Shown here piece after piece: positions 44,426 to 53,304 of a DNA stretch of 64,000 nt. This stretch comes from Geodermatophilus sabuli (GTDB lineage: Bacteria > Actinomycetota > Actinomycetes > Mycobacteriales > Geodermatophilaceae): contig NZ_OBDO01000011.1 in assembly GCF_900215145.1 (NCBI RefSeq), positions 168,927 to 232,926 of the forward strand, written 5' to 3'. Positions within the stretch are counted from its first letter, which is position 1, and each line of letters opens with the position of its first letter. The notes under the pieces were generated by a model, which saw nothing but the letters and a program-made list of their open reading frames with translations, did no database searches and was not told the origin of the DNA. A program made the translations under genes and the position numbers.

Positions 44426-46000
44426 TCACTCGGGCGGCGCCGATGCGGCAGCGTTCTCCTGCATGACGGCGGAGATGTCCGCGACGTCCCCGAGGACGGC
44501 GACGAGCTCCTCGATGGTCGTCGCCGTCGCGCCGGTCACGCCCACGTAGAACACCTCGTAGCGGCCGTCGCCCACCTCGAGGTAGCCACCGAGGGTCATG
44601 GCGCCGATCTGGAGACGCTCGTTCAGGTCGTCGGGACCGGCGACCGTCCCCGTCTTCGCGAACACGCGACCGTGCGCAGGGCAGGAGGGGCAGAACCCGC
44701 CCAGCGAGCCGTCCACCCCCAGGATGGGCAACGAGGTGCGGAACCGGTCCGCGTCCTCGGTGCCCAGCCAGTACTCGAGGATCTGCGTGACCGCTCGGGG
44801 GGTCACGCGGTCGTCCGGGGTGCCGCCGCGGCCGTCGGAGAAGCTGACCGCGTCGGTGTCCACTCCTGCTCCCTGGAGGAAGGTCTTCTCCACCGGGAAC
44901 CCGTCCATGCAGTCGGGCGACCCGGCGTGCACGGCCATCAGGCAGAGGGTCAGGTTGGCGCCGAGGTTGTGGCTGACCTTCAGGATCAGCTCCGCGTACT
45001 CGGAGAAGACGGGGGAGACGTAGGACGCCACGGTCCGGTCGGCGGTGTACGAGGGGGGCGCCTGGTCCACCGGGTTGGGACCGCCCGCGGGGGCGTCGAC
45101 GGTGACGCCGGCGCGGGCGAGGGCCTCGATGAGCGCGGTCCGGCCGAACGCGGACGCGTCGTCGACCTGTGCGACCCGGAGTTGCGGCTGCGAGCCGGCG
45201 GCGATGGTGCCGCTGACCGAGATCTGGTGACCGTCGGGGGAGGTCGTCACCTGGATGTCGGTCGCGTCGTCCGCCGCGACCGTACGGACGTCGGAGGTGA
45301 CCTGGAACGTGCTGACCTGTGGCCGCCACGAGAAGTCGGCCGCCTGGCCCGGGGCGGTGGGTGTGGTCAGCAGGTCGATCAGGTTGTCGTTGATGATCAG
45401 GGGAGTGGGCGTGGGGTCGAGTTCGCCGACCGCGGAGAAGGCCCGGTCGTCGATGAGCACGTCGCCGGCGACCCGGGTGATCCCCGCGGCGCGCACCTGC
45501 TCGGCGATGGAGTCCAGCCCTGCGAGGGGGTCCTCCGGCGTCAGCGTCGCCCCGGGGAGGTCGTTCGCGTACGTGTGGTCGGTGTCGGTGTAGTCGACCG
45601 TGCCGTCCGGCTTGGTCCGGCCGCCCATCGTCAGGTCACCCTGGGCGACGAGCACCAGGTTGCCGTCCAACGTCGAGCCGTCCTGCCTGCCCACGGCGTG
45701 GACCGGCGTCTCGAACCGATGGTCTGCGCCCAGCGTGCCCCACGTGGCCGAGACGCTGAACAGCTTGGTCACCGACCCGGGGAGGAACGACTGATCCGGG
45801 AACTGTGACAGGCCGACCCGACCGTCGGACGGATCGATCTGGAGCAGGCCCCACTGCGCGTGCTCGTACGCAGGCTTGTCCATCACCGCGGTGATCCGCG
45901 GATCGAGATCGTCGGCGGAGGCGATGGCGACCGGCACGTTCACGGCAGCGGTCAGCGCGACCACCGCGACGACGAGCGACGTCCGCCGCTCACGACTCAT
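44426..46000 (-). CDS. dacB: D-alanyl-D-alanine carboxypeptidase/endopeptidase, PBP4 (S13) family
   Basis: A 524-residue exported penicillin-binding protein. A signal peptide (SLVVAVVALTAAVNVPVAIASA) is near the N terminus. Catalytic motifs are S76-V-T-K79 (FLPGSVTKLFSVSATWG), S-x-N in VSHNLGANLTLCLMAVH, and K449-T-G-T (RVFAKTGTVAGPDDL). The long insertion typical of S13 enzymes (LVAQGDLTMGG and VAGDVLIDDRAF) is present. Two Cys pairs (CLMAVHAGSPDC and CPSC) suggest disulfides. It trims peptidoglycan stem peptides. Monocistronic. Confidence 0.92.
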   Translation of the reverse strand: MSRERRTSLVVAVVALTAAVNVPVAIASADDLDPRITAVMDKPAYEHAQWGLLQIDPSDGRVGLSQFPDQSFLPGSVTKLFSVSATWGTLGADHRFETPVHAVGRQDGSTLDGNLVLVAQGDLTMGGRTKPDGTVDYTDTDHTYANDLPGATLTPEDPLAGLDSIAEQVRAAGITRVAGDVLIDDRAFSAVGELDPTPTPLIINDNLIDLLTTPTAPGQAADFSWRPQVSTFQVTSDVRTVAADDATDIQVTTSPDGHQISVSGTIAAGSQPQLRVAQVDDASAFGRTALIEALARAGVTVDAPAGGPNPVDQAPPSYTADRTVASYVSPVFSEYAELILKVSHNLGANLTLCLMAVHAGSPDCMDGFPVEKTFLQGAGVDTDAVSFSDGRGGTPDDRVTPRAVTQILEYWLGTEDADRFRTSLPILGVDGSLGGFCPSCPAHGRVFAKTGTVAGPDDLNERLQIGAMTLGGYLEVGDGRYEVFYVGVTGATATTIEELVAVLGDVADISAVMQENAAASAPPE

Positions 46001-46202
46001 CAGTTGCACGGCGTACCCCTGTCGGGAGGCCCGCGGGGGCTCAGGAGAGAGGGGACAGCCGAACCGTTGCGGGGGTGGCCCACACTGGTGCTGGTCGCCG
46101 AGACCGCACAGTGCCGTTGGTCCCGGGTGGAGAGCCGCCCTCACTCGCGTAGCCGACGCCGACGCCCCGGTCGCTTCCGCCGCTTCGGCCGCTGCAGCGA
46201 GG

Positions 46203-46496
46203 TCAGGGGATCGATTCGATGATCCGGATGTCCCGCTCGGCGCCGTCGCCGAGCGCCGCGAGGGCCCTCTGGTATGCCGCACTGCGGTACGCCGCGACGG
46301 CCTGGTCGACGGTGTCGAACTCGATCACGGTCGTCCGCTCGAGCACGCCCGACTCGAACGCCGCGGCCGGGGCGCCTCGGGCGAGGAACCGTCCGCCGCC
46401 GGCGAGCATCGCCGGACCGGCGAGGTCGACGTAGGCGGCCAGCTTGTCCGGGTCGCTGATCGACCGGAAGGTGTTGATCCAGTACGCCTTCGTCAC
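46203..46496 (-). CDS. DUF1330 family protein
   Basis: A 97-residue ferredoxin-like-fold protein from GTG 46496 (VTKAYWINTFRSISDPDKLAAY), with AGAAGGG upstream. The DUF1330 pattern is visible: AYVDLAGPAMLAGGGRFLARGA, then VIEFDTVDQAVAAYRSAAYQRAL and a final RIIESI strand. Function is unknown. Its neighbours on the same strand (NTF2-like, CPBP, NAD-dependent reductase, quinone reductase) are separately spaced small-molecule genes. Confidence 0.78.
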   Translation of the reverse strand: MTKAYWINTFRSISDPDKLAAYVDLAGPAMLAGGGRFLARGAPAAAFESGVLERTTVIEFDTVDQAVAAYRSAAYQRALAALGDGAERDIRIIESIP

Positions 46497-46611
46497 GGTG
46501 TGTCCCTTCTCCGCCGAGTTGGCGTCGACGATCCCGACCGGTCCCGGTGGATGTCGACCGCTCCTCCGATGCCCGTGCCGCACGCGTCGGGCAGCCCGTT
46601 CGTCGACCGGA

Positions 46612-47127
46612 TCACGTCGGTTCCCCGAACAGCACTGAGCCTTCCCCGTCGGACCAGACGGTCCGGATCGTCATGGCCGTGATGACCCACACGCCGTCCC
46701 GGCGCACGAGGTCGACGTCGTAGGTGTTCTTGAGCAGGAGGTGCCGGTGCGGCTGCGCGCGGAGGACGTGCTGGGCCTCGACGAGTGCCCACAGTCGCGC
46801 GCGGTCGCCGTCGAGGCCGACCCGCGGGTTGGTCACGGTGTGCGTCGTGGCCAGCGGCTCGAGGGTGGTCAGGATCGCCTCGATCGCCGTCCGGCCGTGC
46901 ATGACCGGGACGGCGGCCCCGAACCGGCCCGCGGGCTGGGTGAAGTCGAGGACGGCGTCGGGAGCGAAGGCGGACAGGAACAGCTCCCGGTCCCGCAGGT
47001 CCTGGCCTGCGCCGAAGCGGTAGAGGGCGTCGACGACCTCCTGCCTGTCGCGCAGCTGCCGCACCTGTCGGGCGACGTCGGGGATCCCGGCGTCGCGGGG
47101 AGTCGTGTCCTCCAGGTCGACGGACAT
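46612..47127 (-). CDS. SnoaL/NTF2-like protein (possible internal start of a longer frame)
   Basis: A 171-residue NTF2-fold protein. It has a helical N terminus (VRQLRDRQEVVDALYRFGAG), then FLSAFAPDAVLDFTQPAGRF, HGRTAIEAILTTLEPLATTHTVTN and a C-terminal sheet (YDVDLVRRDGVWVITAMTIRTVW). The ATG 47127 has AGGAGG 7 nt upstream, good evidence that it is translated on its own, although the frame is open far upstream into the protease gene. Related proteins are cyclases, dehydratases or hydroxysteroid isomerases; activity is unknown. Confidence 0.7.
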   Translation of the reverse strand: MSVDLEDTTPRDAGIPDVARQVRQLRDRQEVVDALYRFGAGQDLRDRELFLSAFAPDAVLDFTQPAGRFGAAVPVMHGRTAIEAILTTLEPLATTHTVTNPRVGLDGDRARLWALVEAQHVLRAQPHRHLLLKNTYDVDLVRRDGVWVITAMTIRTVWSDGEGSVLFGEPT

Positions 47128-48069
47128 GGCGGGCCTCCTGATCGGGGGTGTGGGATCTGGGGGGTGCGAGGTCGGCGCGCCGACGAGGGCGGCGACCACG
47201 TGGTGCGCGCCGGCGGGTCGCCCTGCCGAGGAGTCCGCAGCACGCCGGGAACCGGAGGTCGTCTTCGCCCCGCTCACTCGACCTCCGCCGCCCGCCGCCG
47301 GCGTGCTCTCGGGAACCCGCAACCGCCGGGCGGCGCAGCCGGCGAGCACGAGGAGGAACGGCACGAGCACGGCCGGGTCGTAGTGCGAGCCCAGGCGAGG
47401 AAAGGCCCAGACCGAGGCGTTTCCCGAGGCGTGCAGCAACACCGCGCTCCCCAGCGCTCGCTCCGAGCGCTCGTGGACCCAGACGGTCAGGACCCGCAGA
47501 GCCACGGTGACCACGCACTGCGCGACGATCCAACCCATGCGGTGGCCTGCCTGGACGTACGGGAGCGCGTGCCAGAGCGCGCACGCGACGCCGATCAGGA
47601 CGGCGGCGTGCGCCGCGGGCCGCCTCCTCCGCACGGCTGGGAGCAGGTAGGCCGTCCAACCGATCTCCTCCGCCGCCGCCGTGACGAGGAAGACGGCGAG
47701 GAGACCGGCCACCAGCGCCAGGGAGACCTGCCCGCTGGGGAGGTCGCGTTCCATCACCTGCTGAACGAGGTACGACGCGACAGTGGCCCCCGGTACGACC
47801 AGCGCCGCCGGGAGCAGCCACCGTCGTCGCCCGGCCGGAGGCAGCTCCACGGCCCGCGCCAGCAGGCTCCGTCCCGCGCCTGGGCCTCGTTCGGAGCGCG
47901 TGAGCACGACCGCGGCGACTGCCGGGCAGATGAACACCGCCGCACTCACCGGCAGCGGGAGTCCCGTCCCGACGGCGCGGGCACCGGCCAGCCAGCCGGC
48001 GAGGTAGAAGGGCAGCGACAGGGTGAGCAACAGGCTCAGGAACCGCGCGACGGACGGCGCCCTCGTCAT
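46612..48069 (-). CDS. CPBP (CAAX) intramembrane protease, open in frame into the NTF2-like gene
   Basis: ATG 48069 opens a frame encoding a membrane protein with about seven spans and the CPBP motifs: E-E in TAAAEEIGWTAYLLPAVRRR near residue 140, the F/W-x3-H motif in CALWHALPYV, and H-x3-N in LLHASGNASVWAF. The protease domain ends near residue 255. No stop follows; the frame continues through a Pro/Ser/Ala-rich stretch into the NTF2-like domain, giving 485 residues in total. Either this is a true fusion or the protease gene has lost its stop codon. Prokaryotic CPBP proteins process or protect against peptides and modify membrane proteins. Confidence 0.65.
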   Translation of the reverse strand: MTRAPSVARFLSLLLTLSLPFYLAGWLAGARAVGTGLPLPVSAAVFICPAVAAVVLTRSERGPGAGRSLLARAVELPPAGRRRWLLPAALVVPGATVASYLVQQVMERDLPSGQVSLALVAGLLAVFLVTAAAEEIGWTAYLLPAVRRRRPAAHAAVLIGVACALWHALPYVQAGHRMGWIVAQCVVTVALRVLTVWVHERSERALGSAVLLHASGNASVWAFPRLGSHYDPAVLVPFLLVLAGCAARRLRVPESTPAAGGGGRVSGAKTTSGSRRAADSSAGRPAGAHHVVAALVGAPTSHPPDPTPPIRRPAMSVDLEDTTPRDAGIPDVARQVRQLRDRQEVVDALYRFGAGQDLRDRELFLSAFAPDAVLDFTQPAGRFGAAVPVMHGRTAIEAILTTLEPLATTHTVTNPRVGLDGDRARLWALVEAQHVLRAQPHRHLLLKNTYDVDLVRRDGVWVITAMTIRTVWSDGEGSVLFGEPT

Positions 48070-48137
48070 CGCTCACGTACCCCACCGCACCGCTGGTCGC
48101 CGGCCGGGCCCACGACCGCGCCGGCGTGCACGGCGGG

Positions 48138-49070
48138 TCACCGGCCGCCGGCCGCGGTGCGCTCCTCCGCCTCGCGGAAGGCGCGTGGCCAACCCTCCCG
48201 CCGGCTCGGCACCGTGGGCTGCCACCCCAGCGCCCGGAACCTGGCGGCGCTGACCCGCTGCGAGCGGGCGAGCGCGCGCACCGGGGCAACGGCGGCGCGA
48301 ACGGTCCATGACGGCAGCGGGCGCACCCTCGAGATGCCGGCCGCCTCGGCCAGGACGGCGAGCACGTCGCGCCGGCGCAGCGGTTCGTCGTCCACGGCGT
48401 TGTAGACCCCGGCCGGCGCCGTGAGCGCCACGAGCAGAGCCGGGCCGACGTCGTCGGTGTGGACGGCACTGGTCCACGCATCCGGAGCGCCGACGACCAT
48501 GCCGCGACCGCGGCGGGCCGCGCCGATCAGGTCGCGGCTGAACTCGTCGTGCGGACCGTAGAAGGCGCCGAAGCGCAGTGCCACGCCCGCGCCTCCCGAG
48601 GCGGTGAAGCGGGCCAGGTGCCGCTCGGCGAGCAGGTTGGCCTGCAGCGCGCCGGGTGCCAGCACTCGGCTGTCCTCGTCGAGGAGCCCGTTCCCGCCAT
48701 CGGCGTACACCATCGTGACCGTGTCGTGGACCAGCCGCGGCACCCGGGCGGCCAGTGCCGCCTCGACCAGCGTGCCCGCCCCGATGCCGCGCAGCCGGGA
48801 GTACTCGCGCCACGCCCACGGCAGGGGTGCGCGGGAGGCGGGTGGGATGGCCACGCGCAGGTCGATCACGGCATCGGACCCGGTGATCAGGTCGCGCAGC
48901 GCCTCGAGGGCCTCGGTGTCGCCGCGGACGGCGGTCGCGCCGAGGGCCGTGACCATCTCGGCGCCCGCGTCGGTCCTGGCGTGTGCGCGCACCGCGTGGC
49001 CGGCCGCCGAGAGGGCCGGCAGGGCAGAGCGCCCGGCGGTGCCGGTGGCGCCGAGAACGGTGACCTCCAT
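48138..49070 (-). CDS. NAD(P)-dependent epimerase/reductase (extended SDR)
   Basis: A 310-residue atypical/extended SDR from ATG 49070 with AAGGAGG upstream. The dinucleotide motif is VTVLGATGTAGRSALPALSAAGH, the acidic segment is VRGDTEALEALRDLITGSDAVID, and the catalytic region reads LVHDTVTMVYADGGNG, then VALRFGAFYGPHDEFSRDL. The canonical Y-x3-K is not clear, so it may be a binding or reductase variant. It lies 30 bp after the quinone-reductase-like gene, so the two probably form an operon. Confidence 0.78.
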   Translation of the reverse strand: MEVTVLGATGTAGRSALPALSAAGHAVRAHARTDAGAEMVTALGATAVRGDTEALEALRDLITGSDAVIDLRVAIPPASRAPLPWAWREYSRLRGIGAGTLVEAALAARVPRLVHDTVTMVYADGGNGLLDEDSRVLAPGALQANLLAERHLARFTASGGAGVALRFGAFYGPHDEFSRDLIGAARRGRGMVVGAPDAWTSAVHTDDVGPALLVALTAPAGVYNAVDDEPLRRRDVLAVLAEAAGISRVRPLPSWTVRAAVAPVRALARSQRVSAARFRALGWQPTVPSRREGWPRAFREAEERTAAGGR

Positions 49071-49100
49071 GACGTGTCCTCCTTGCTCAGTCGGGACGGG

Positions 49101-50132
49101 TCAGGGTGTGAGGACGACCCGGCCGCGCAGGCCGCCCTGCTCGAGGAGGGCGTGGGCACGGGCGGCGTGCTCGAGCGGGACGACCTCGGAGACCCGGGGG
49201 GTGAGGACGCCGGCGTCGGCGAGGCGGACGAGTTCGGCCAGTGCCCGCCCGTCCGCGGCGACCTCGTGCACGATGACCCTCGTCGCGCGGATGGGTGGCG
49301 GCGCGAACGGCCGCACCAGCGCCACGAACGTGCCACGGCTGCGCAGCGCGTCGTGCGCGGCGACCCCGAGGACGGCGGCGTCGATGACGGCGTCCACCCC
49401 ACCGCGCACCAGCCGGCGCACGACCGGGCCCACGTTCTCGCTGCTGGTCAGCACCCGCCAGGCGCCGAGCCGCTCGAGCAGCTCGGCGTCGTCCGGCCGG
49501 CCCACCGCGACGGTCCGTACACCCTGGTGCCGGGCCAGTTCCAGCGCGAATCCGCCCACGCCGCCGGCGGCACCGGTGACCAGGACGACGTCTCCTGCAC
49601 GGGCACCGCTGGCGGCCAGCGCCCCCGCGGCGGTGAGCCCGTTCAGCGGCAGGGTCGCTGCCTCCACCAGCGACCAGGTACGGGGCGCCGAGGCCAGGAC
49701 CGACTCGTCCAGCAGCACGGAGTCGGCATGGGTGCCGGCGGCGAACAGCAGGTCCCGCAGCCCGACGACGGCATCGCCTCTGGAGAAGCTGCGCACCTGC
49801 CGACCGACGGCGTCGACGTGCCCGGCGACGTCCCACCCGAGGCCGGTCCGGTCGGTGGGCACCATGAGTCCGGCCTCGGCGAGACGGCCGGAGCGGGTGG
49901 AGAGGTCGATCGGGTTGACCGTTGCTCCGGAGACGCGGATCCGCACCTCGTGCGGCCCGGGTGGGGCCGCGGGCTCCTCGACGATCCTCAGCACGTCGTG
50001 TCCGCCGAACCCCGCGGTCACCACCGACCGCGTGCGCCGGGAACCGTCGAACCGGCCGATGTCGGCGTCCGGCGCGTTCCCGGGCGGGGGTTCCTGCGGA
50101 CTGCCCGACGCGAGTGCCGATCGTCGGATCAT
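49101..50132 (-). CDS. Quinone-oxidoreductase-type NADP-dependent MDR enzyme
   Basis: A 343-residue zinc-less MDR enzyme from ATG 50132, chosen because GGGAGG lies close upstream. It shows VTAGFGGHDVLRIVEEPAAP, SGATVNPIDLSTRSGRL, PTDRTGLGWDVAGHV and the NADPH-binding VVLVTGAAGGVGGFALELARHQ near residue 170. Substrate is probably a quinone or an alpha,beta-unsaturated carbonyl. It precedes an SDR gene in the same direction and follows, 290 bp away, a MarR regulator. Confidence 0.85.
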   Translation of the reverse strand: MIRRSALASGSPQEPPPGNAPDADIGRFDGSRRTRSVVTAGFGGHDVLRIVEEPAAPPGPHEVRIRVSGATVNPIDLSTRSGRLAEAGLMVPTDRTGLGWDVAGHVDAVGRQVRSFSRGDAVVGLRDLLFAAGTHADSVLLDESVLASAPRTWSLVEAATLPLNGLTAAGALAASGARAGDVVLVTGAAGGVGGFALELARHQGVRTVAVGRPDDAELLERLGAWRVLTSSENVGPVVRRLVRGGVDAVIDAAVLGVAAHDALRSRGTFVALVRPFAPPPIRATRVIVHEVAADGRALAELVRLADAGVLTPRVSEVVPLEHAARAHALLEQGGLRGRVVLTP

Positions 50133-50422
50133 GGGGTCCTCCCGCGACGTGCGGAGCGGCCGGCTCCGGTGAGGAGAGGCCAGCGGCGTGGTCCCTCGGA
50201 GACGATCGTGTGCACGGCCGCCACCGCCGGGAAGTGGCAGATCTGCCCCTCTCCGCAAAGGTCCTGCCAGACCGAGATCCTGCCGCCGACGGAGCGGGAC
50301 CCACCGGCCATCTGGCGACATCCCAGCCGGACAGGACGGCGGTGGGGAACTCGGGGAGGTGGCGCTCGGCGCCGGCCGGCCGGCCGTACGGGGGTGGCGC
50401 CCCGCCCGGTCCGGGAGCCCCT
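50133..50422. other. Intergenic region upstream of the quinone reductase gene
   Basis: This 290-bp spacer between the marR-type gene and the oxidoreductase gene has only frames without credible starts. It presumably holds the oxidoreductase promoter; no clear operator was seen. Confidence 0.35.
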
Positions 50423-50878
50423 TCAGCCCTCCGACGGCGGCGTCGAGGCGGCGCCGGCGGCCTTGGCCAACAGGGTGCGCAGCAGCGCCCGTTCGCCCGC
50501 CTCGAGCGCCACCATCACCGGTGAGGTCTCGAGCATCCTGGCTTGCAGCTCGCTCCGGAGCCGCCTGCCGTCGGGCGTCAGCTGGAGCAGCTTGACGCGG
50601 CGGTCCCCTGCCTGAGCCGCGCGGGACACCAGGCCGCGCTGCTCCAAGCGGTCGGCGATACCGGTGACGTAGGACGCGTCGCAGCGCAGGTGCTCGGCCA
50701 GTGAGCGCATGGGAGCGGCACCCTCCAGCGCGAGGAGTGCCCGCGCCTGGGCCACGGTGAGGTCGAACCCCGCGGCGGCCGCCTCGAAGTTGTGCAGGGT
50801 CTGCTCGGTCACGTGCATGAGCAACGCGGCGGTGTCCCGCGCCTCACCGGCCGACGTCGTCCTGTCCGCTCGCGCCAC
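50423..50878 (-). CDS. MarR-family transcriptional regulator
   Basis: A 151-residue winged-helix regulator from GTG 50878. The DNA-binding part runs LTVAQARALLALEGAAPMRSL, AEHLRCDASYVTGIADRLEQ (recognition helix) and RGLVSRAAQAGDRRVKLLQL with the wing motif D-x-R. A TAATGT -10 hexamer on the minus strand lies 6 nt before the GTG, so the transcript is probably leaderless. Strong dyads directly upstream (50893-50926) are likely its operator, shared with the divergent wrbA-MFS genes. MarR proteins commonly respond to phenolics or oxidants, which suits the NAD(P)H:quinone oxidoreductase partner. Confidence 0.88.
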   Translation of the reverse strand: MARADRTTSAGEARDTAALLMHVTEQTLHNFEAAAAGFDLTVAQARALLALEGAAPMRSLAEHLRCDASYVTGIADRLEQRGLVSRAAQAGDRRVKLLQLTPDGRRLRSELQARMLETSPVMVALEAGERALLRTLLAKAAGAASTPPSEG

Positions 50879-50892
50879 GGTCCGACATTACT

Positions 50893-50926
50893 AGGTCCGG
50901 TCAACACTTGACTGGGTCAAGGACCT
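50893..50926. promoter_or_regulatory. Interlocked dyads, probable MarR operator
   Basis: The element reads GTCAA-CAC-TTGAC-TGG-GTCAA (50900-50920): two overlapping perfect 13-bp palindromes that share the TTGAC half-site. Outer arms AGGTCC (50893-50898) and GGACCT (50921-50926) are also inverted. It lies 15 bp upstream of the marR start. Binding by the MarR protein is inferred. Confidence 0.6.
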
Positions 50927-50972
50927 CGGCGCACAGTGGAGCCGTCGACCGGTCCAGCACCCGGAGGGGACC

Positions 50973-51179
50973 ATGTCCACACGGACGTCACGCGAGGCGG
51001 CGTTCGTCGTCGACGTGCCACCGCCCTGGCGCGCCCGGGTTCTCGTCCAGGGGCCCGGACCGGCCCTCACGGCGGGCGACGTACCCGATGGAGTGGCCGT
51101 CATCCGCCTGGTCCCGACCGGGGTCACGTCCTGGGGGCTGGACGGCAGCCGTCGAGCTCATCTCGGCGCCCGGTGCTGA
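50973..51179 (+). CDS. Small protein of unknown function, 68 residues
   Basis: ATG 50973 is preceded by GGAGGGG with 4-5 nt spacing. The product (MSTRTSREAAFVVDVPPPWR, then VLVQGPGPALTAGDVPDGVA) has a beta-rich look and ends HLGARC. No family was recognised. It is the first frame downstream of the MarR operator, 84 bp before wrbA, so it may be part of the regulated transcript. Confidence 0.5.
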   Translation: MSTRTSREAAFVVDVPPPWRARVLVQGPGPALTAGDVPDGVAVIRLVPTGVTSWGLDGSRRAHLGARC

Positions 51180-51263
51180 GCCGTACCCGACGAGCCCGGT
51201 CGCCGGCAACCCGTGGAGCGGTCCCCGCCCGGGACCCTCCGAACACCGCAAGAGGAGGCAGCT

Positions 51264-51881
51264 GTGAACGTCAACATCGCGGTCGTCTACTACTCGGCCA
51301 CCGGCCACACGCACCGGCTGGCCGAAGCCGTGGCAGAGGGAGCCGCCGACGCCGGAGCCGACGTCCGCCTCCGGCGGGTCCGCGAGCTGGCACCGGACGA
51401 GGCGATCGACCGCAACCCGGCCTGGCGCCGGCACGTCGCCGCCACCCGGCACGTCCCGGAGGCCGAGCTGGCCGACCTGGGGTGGGCACACGGGCTGGCC
51501 TTCGGCTCGCCCACCCGCTACGGGATGGTCGCCGCCCAGCTCAAGCAGTTCCTCGACACCACCGGCCCGCTGTGGCAGCAGGGCGCGCTCACCGACAAGG
51601 TCGTCACCACCTTCACCGGCGCCGCGACCGCGCACGGCGGGCACGAGACCACGCTGCTGTCGCTCGACGCGGTCTTCTCGCACTGGGGCTCGGTCATCGT
51701 GCCCCTCGGGTACAGCAGCCCGGAGGTGTTCGAGACGGGCAACCCGTACGGCTCCACCTGGGTGTCCGGCAGCCACCGCCACCCCGACGACCTCACCCTC
51801 CGTGTGGCCCGCCACCAGGGTGGGCGGCTGGTGCAGTGGGCGCTCCGGGCGGTGTCCGTCCCGGTGACCTCCGGTGTCTGA
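51264..51881 (+). CDS. wrbA: NAD(P)H:quinone oxidoreductase, WrbA family
   Basis: A 205-residue flavodoxin-like protein from GTG 51264, with AGAGGAGG upstream. The FMN phosphate loop is VVYYSATGHTHRLAEAVAEGA, and the isoalloxazine loops are AFGSPTRYGMVAAQLKQFLDTT and FTGAATAHGGHETTLLS. The length matches WrbA (about 200). It performs two-electron reduction of quinones. It is divergent from the MarR gene, and its end overlaps the MFS gene by 8 bp. Confidence 0.9.
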   Translation: MNVNIAVVYYSATGHTHRLAEAVAEGAADAGADVRLRRVRELAPDEAIDRNPAWRRHVAATRHVPEAELADLGWAHGLAFGSPTRYGMVAAQLKQFLDTTGPLWQQGALTDKVVTTFTGAATAHGGHETTLLSLDAVFSHWGSVIVPLGYSSPEVFETGNPYGSTWVSGSHRHPDDLTLRVARHQGGRLVQWALRAVSVPVTSGV

Positions 51882-53304
51882 TCGGCTCCGGCGCGGGCCC
51901 GGATCAGCTGCGCCGGTCGTAACCCCTCCGGCGAGCCGCCCTCAACACCCGTCGGGGAGCGCGCACGGCTCGCCGGACCGGGATCACTGGTCCCTCGTGG
52001 TCGCGGCGGGTCTGGCGGTGTTCATGGCCATGCTGGACAGCTACGTCGTCGTCGTCGCGCTGCCGGACCTCGGAACGTCGTTGGCGGTGACACCAGGGCT
52101 CCTGCCCTGGGTGGTTCTCGGCTACTCGCTGGCCATGGCTGCCGTCGTCCTGCCGGCCGGTCGCTGGCTCGACGGCGTCGGTCATCGGCCGGCGCTCCTG
52201 GCCGCCGTCGGGGCTTTCGCGACGGCCGGCATCGGCTGTGCACTGGCGCCGTCGATCGAGGTGCTGCTGGCCGCGCGAGTCGTCCAGGGTGCGGCAGCGG
52301 CAGTGCTGACCGCCCTCACCCCGGTGCTCGCCGCGGTGGCGGTCGCGCCGCAGCGCCGGGGCCGCGCCATGGGCGTGGTCTCCGTGCTGGGGCCCCTGGG
52401 TGCGCTGACCGGCCCGGCGGTGGGTGGCTGGCTGGCCGAGGCGCTGGGCTGGCGGGCGCTGTTCCTCATCAACCTGCCCGTCGCCATGACCGTCGCCGTC
52501 ATCGCCCTCCGCAGCCTCCCCTCGGGGCAGCCGGTCAGCGGACCGGACCGGAGGCTGGTGGCGCAGGTGGCCCTGCTGGGCGGCGCCGTACTCGCGATCC
52601 TGGCCGGCCTCTCCCTGGCGTCCCGGGCCGACGTCGCCTGGGCGGCGACGGCCCTCCTCGCCGTTCCGCTGCTGCTCGTCTGGGCGCGCCTGCCGAGCAG
52701 CGCGCCGGTGCTGCAGCTGTTGACGGTGCGATCGGTGACCGGGGGACTGGTCGCGCTGGCCCTCGTCTCCGTCGTCACGAGCGGCCTGATATATGCCGTT
52801 CCCCTCGCCCTCGCCGGGCGGGCCGGTTCGACGGCGGTCGAGTCCGGGCTGGCCCTGAGCGCCCTGTCCCTCGCCATGCTGGTCCTCGCCCCCGTGGCCG
52901 GCGTGCTGGCGGACCGATTCGGTGCCGACCGCGTGGCGAGGGCCGGTGCCGTCCTGGCCGCGACCGGATTGGTGGTCCTGCTTCCGCTGGACCCCACCTG
53001 GGGTGTTCCGGACCTGAGCTGGCGGCTGGCCGTGGTGGGAGCCGGCACGTCCCTCTTCGTCGGCCCGAACCAGGCGATGCTCATGACGGCTGCTCCCCGC
53101 CCGCTGCTCGGCTCGACCGGGGGAGCCTCCGGCGCGGCCCGTGCGGTGGGATTCGGTCTCGGCCCGGCCCTGGTGGCGGCGACCTGGACGTCCACCGACG
53201 CCGTGGCCGGGCTCCGCTGGTCCTTGGTCGTCCTGTGCTCAGCCGCCCTGCTGGCTGCGGGGTGCCTGCACGCGTCGGGACGACGGTTCCGGACGGCGAC
53301 CTGA
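51874..53304 (+). CDS. MFS drug-efflux-type transporter
   Basis: A 476-residue major facilitator with about 12-14 spans. After a 40-residue hydrophilic N terminus comes VVAAGLAVFMAMLDSYVVVVA with motif D1 and LPDLGTSL, typical of the DHA2 (EmrB/QacA) group, then GRWLDGVGHRPALL as motif A and LGPLGALTGPAVGGWLAE as motif C. The GTG start overlaps wrbA, indicating translational coupling. The MarR-WrbA-efflux grouping suggests resistance to a quinone or phenolic compound. Confidence 0.88.
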   Translation: MSDRLRRGPGSAAPVVTPPASRPQHPSGSAHGSPDRDHWSLVVAAGLAVFMAMLDSYVVVVALPDLGTSLAVTPGLLPWVVLGYSLAMAAVVLPAGRWLDGVGHRPALLAAVGAFATAGIGCALAPSIEVLLAARVVQGAAAAVLTALTPVLAAVAVAPQRRGRAMGVVSVLGPLGALTGPAVGGWLAEALGWRALFLINLPVAMTVAVIALRSLPSGQPVSGPDRRLVAQVALLGGAVLAILAGLSLASRADVAWAATALLAVPLLLVWARLPSSAPVLQLLTVRSVTGGLVALALVSVVTSGLIYAVPLALAGRAGSTAVESGLALSALSLAMLVLAPVAGVLADRFGADRVARAGAVLAATGLVVLLPLDPTWGVPDLSWRLAVVGAGTSLFVGPNQAMLMTAAPRPLLGSTGGASGAARAVGFGLGPALVAATWTSTDAVAGLRWSLVVLCSAALLAAGCLHASGRRFRTAT

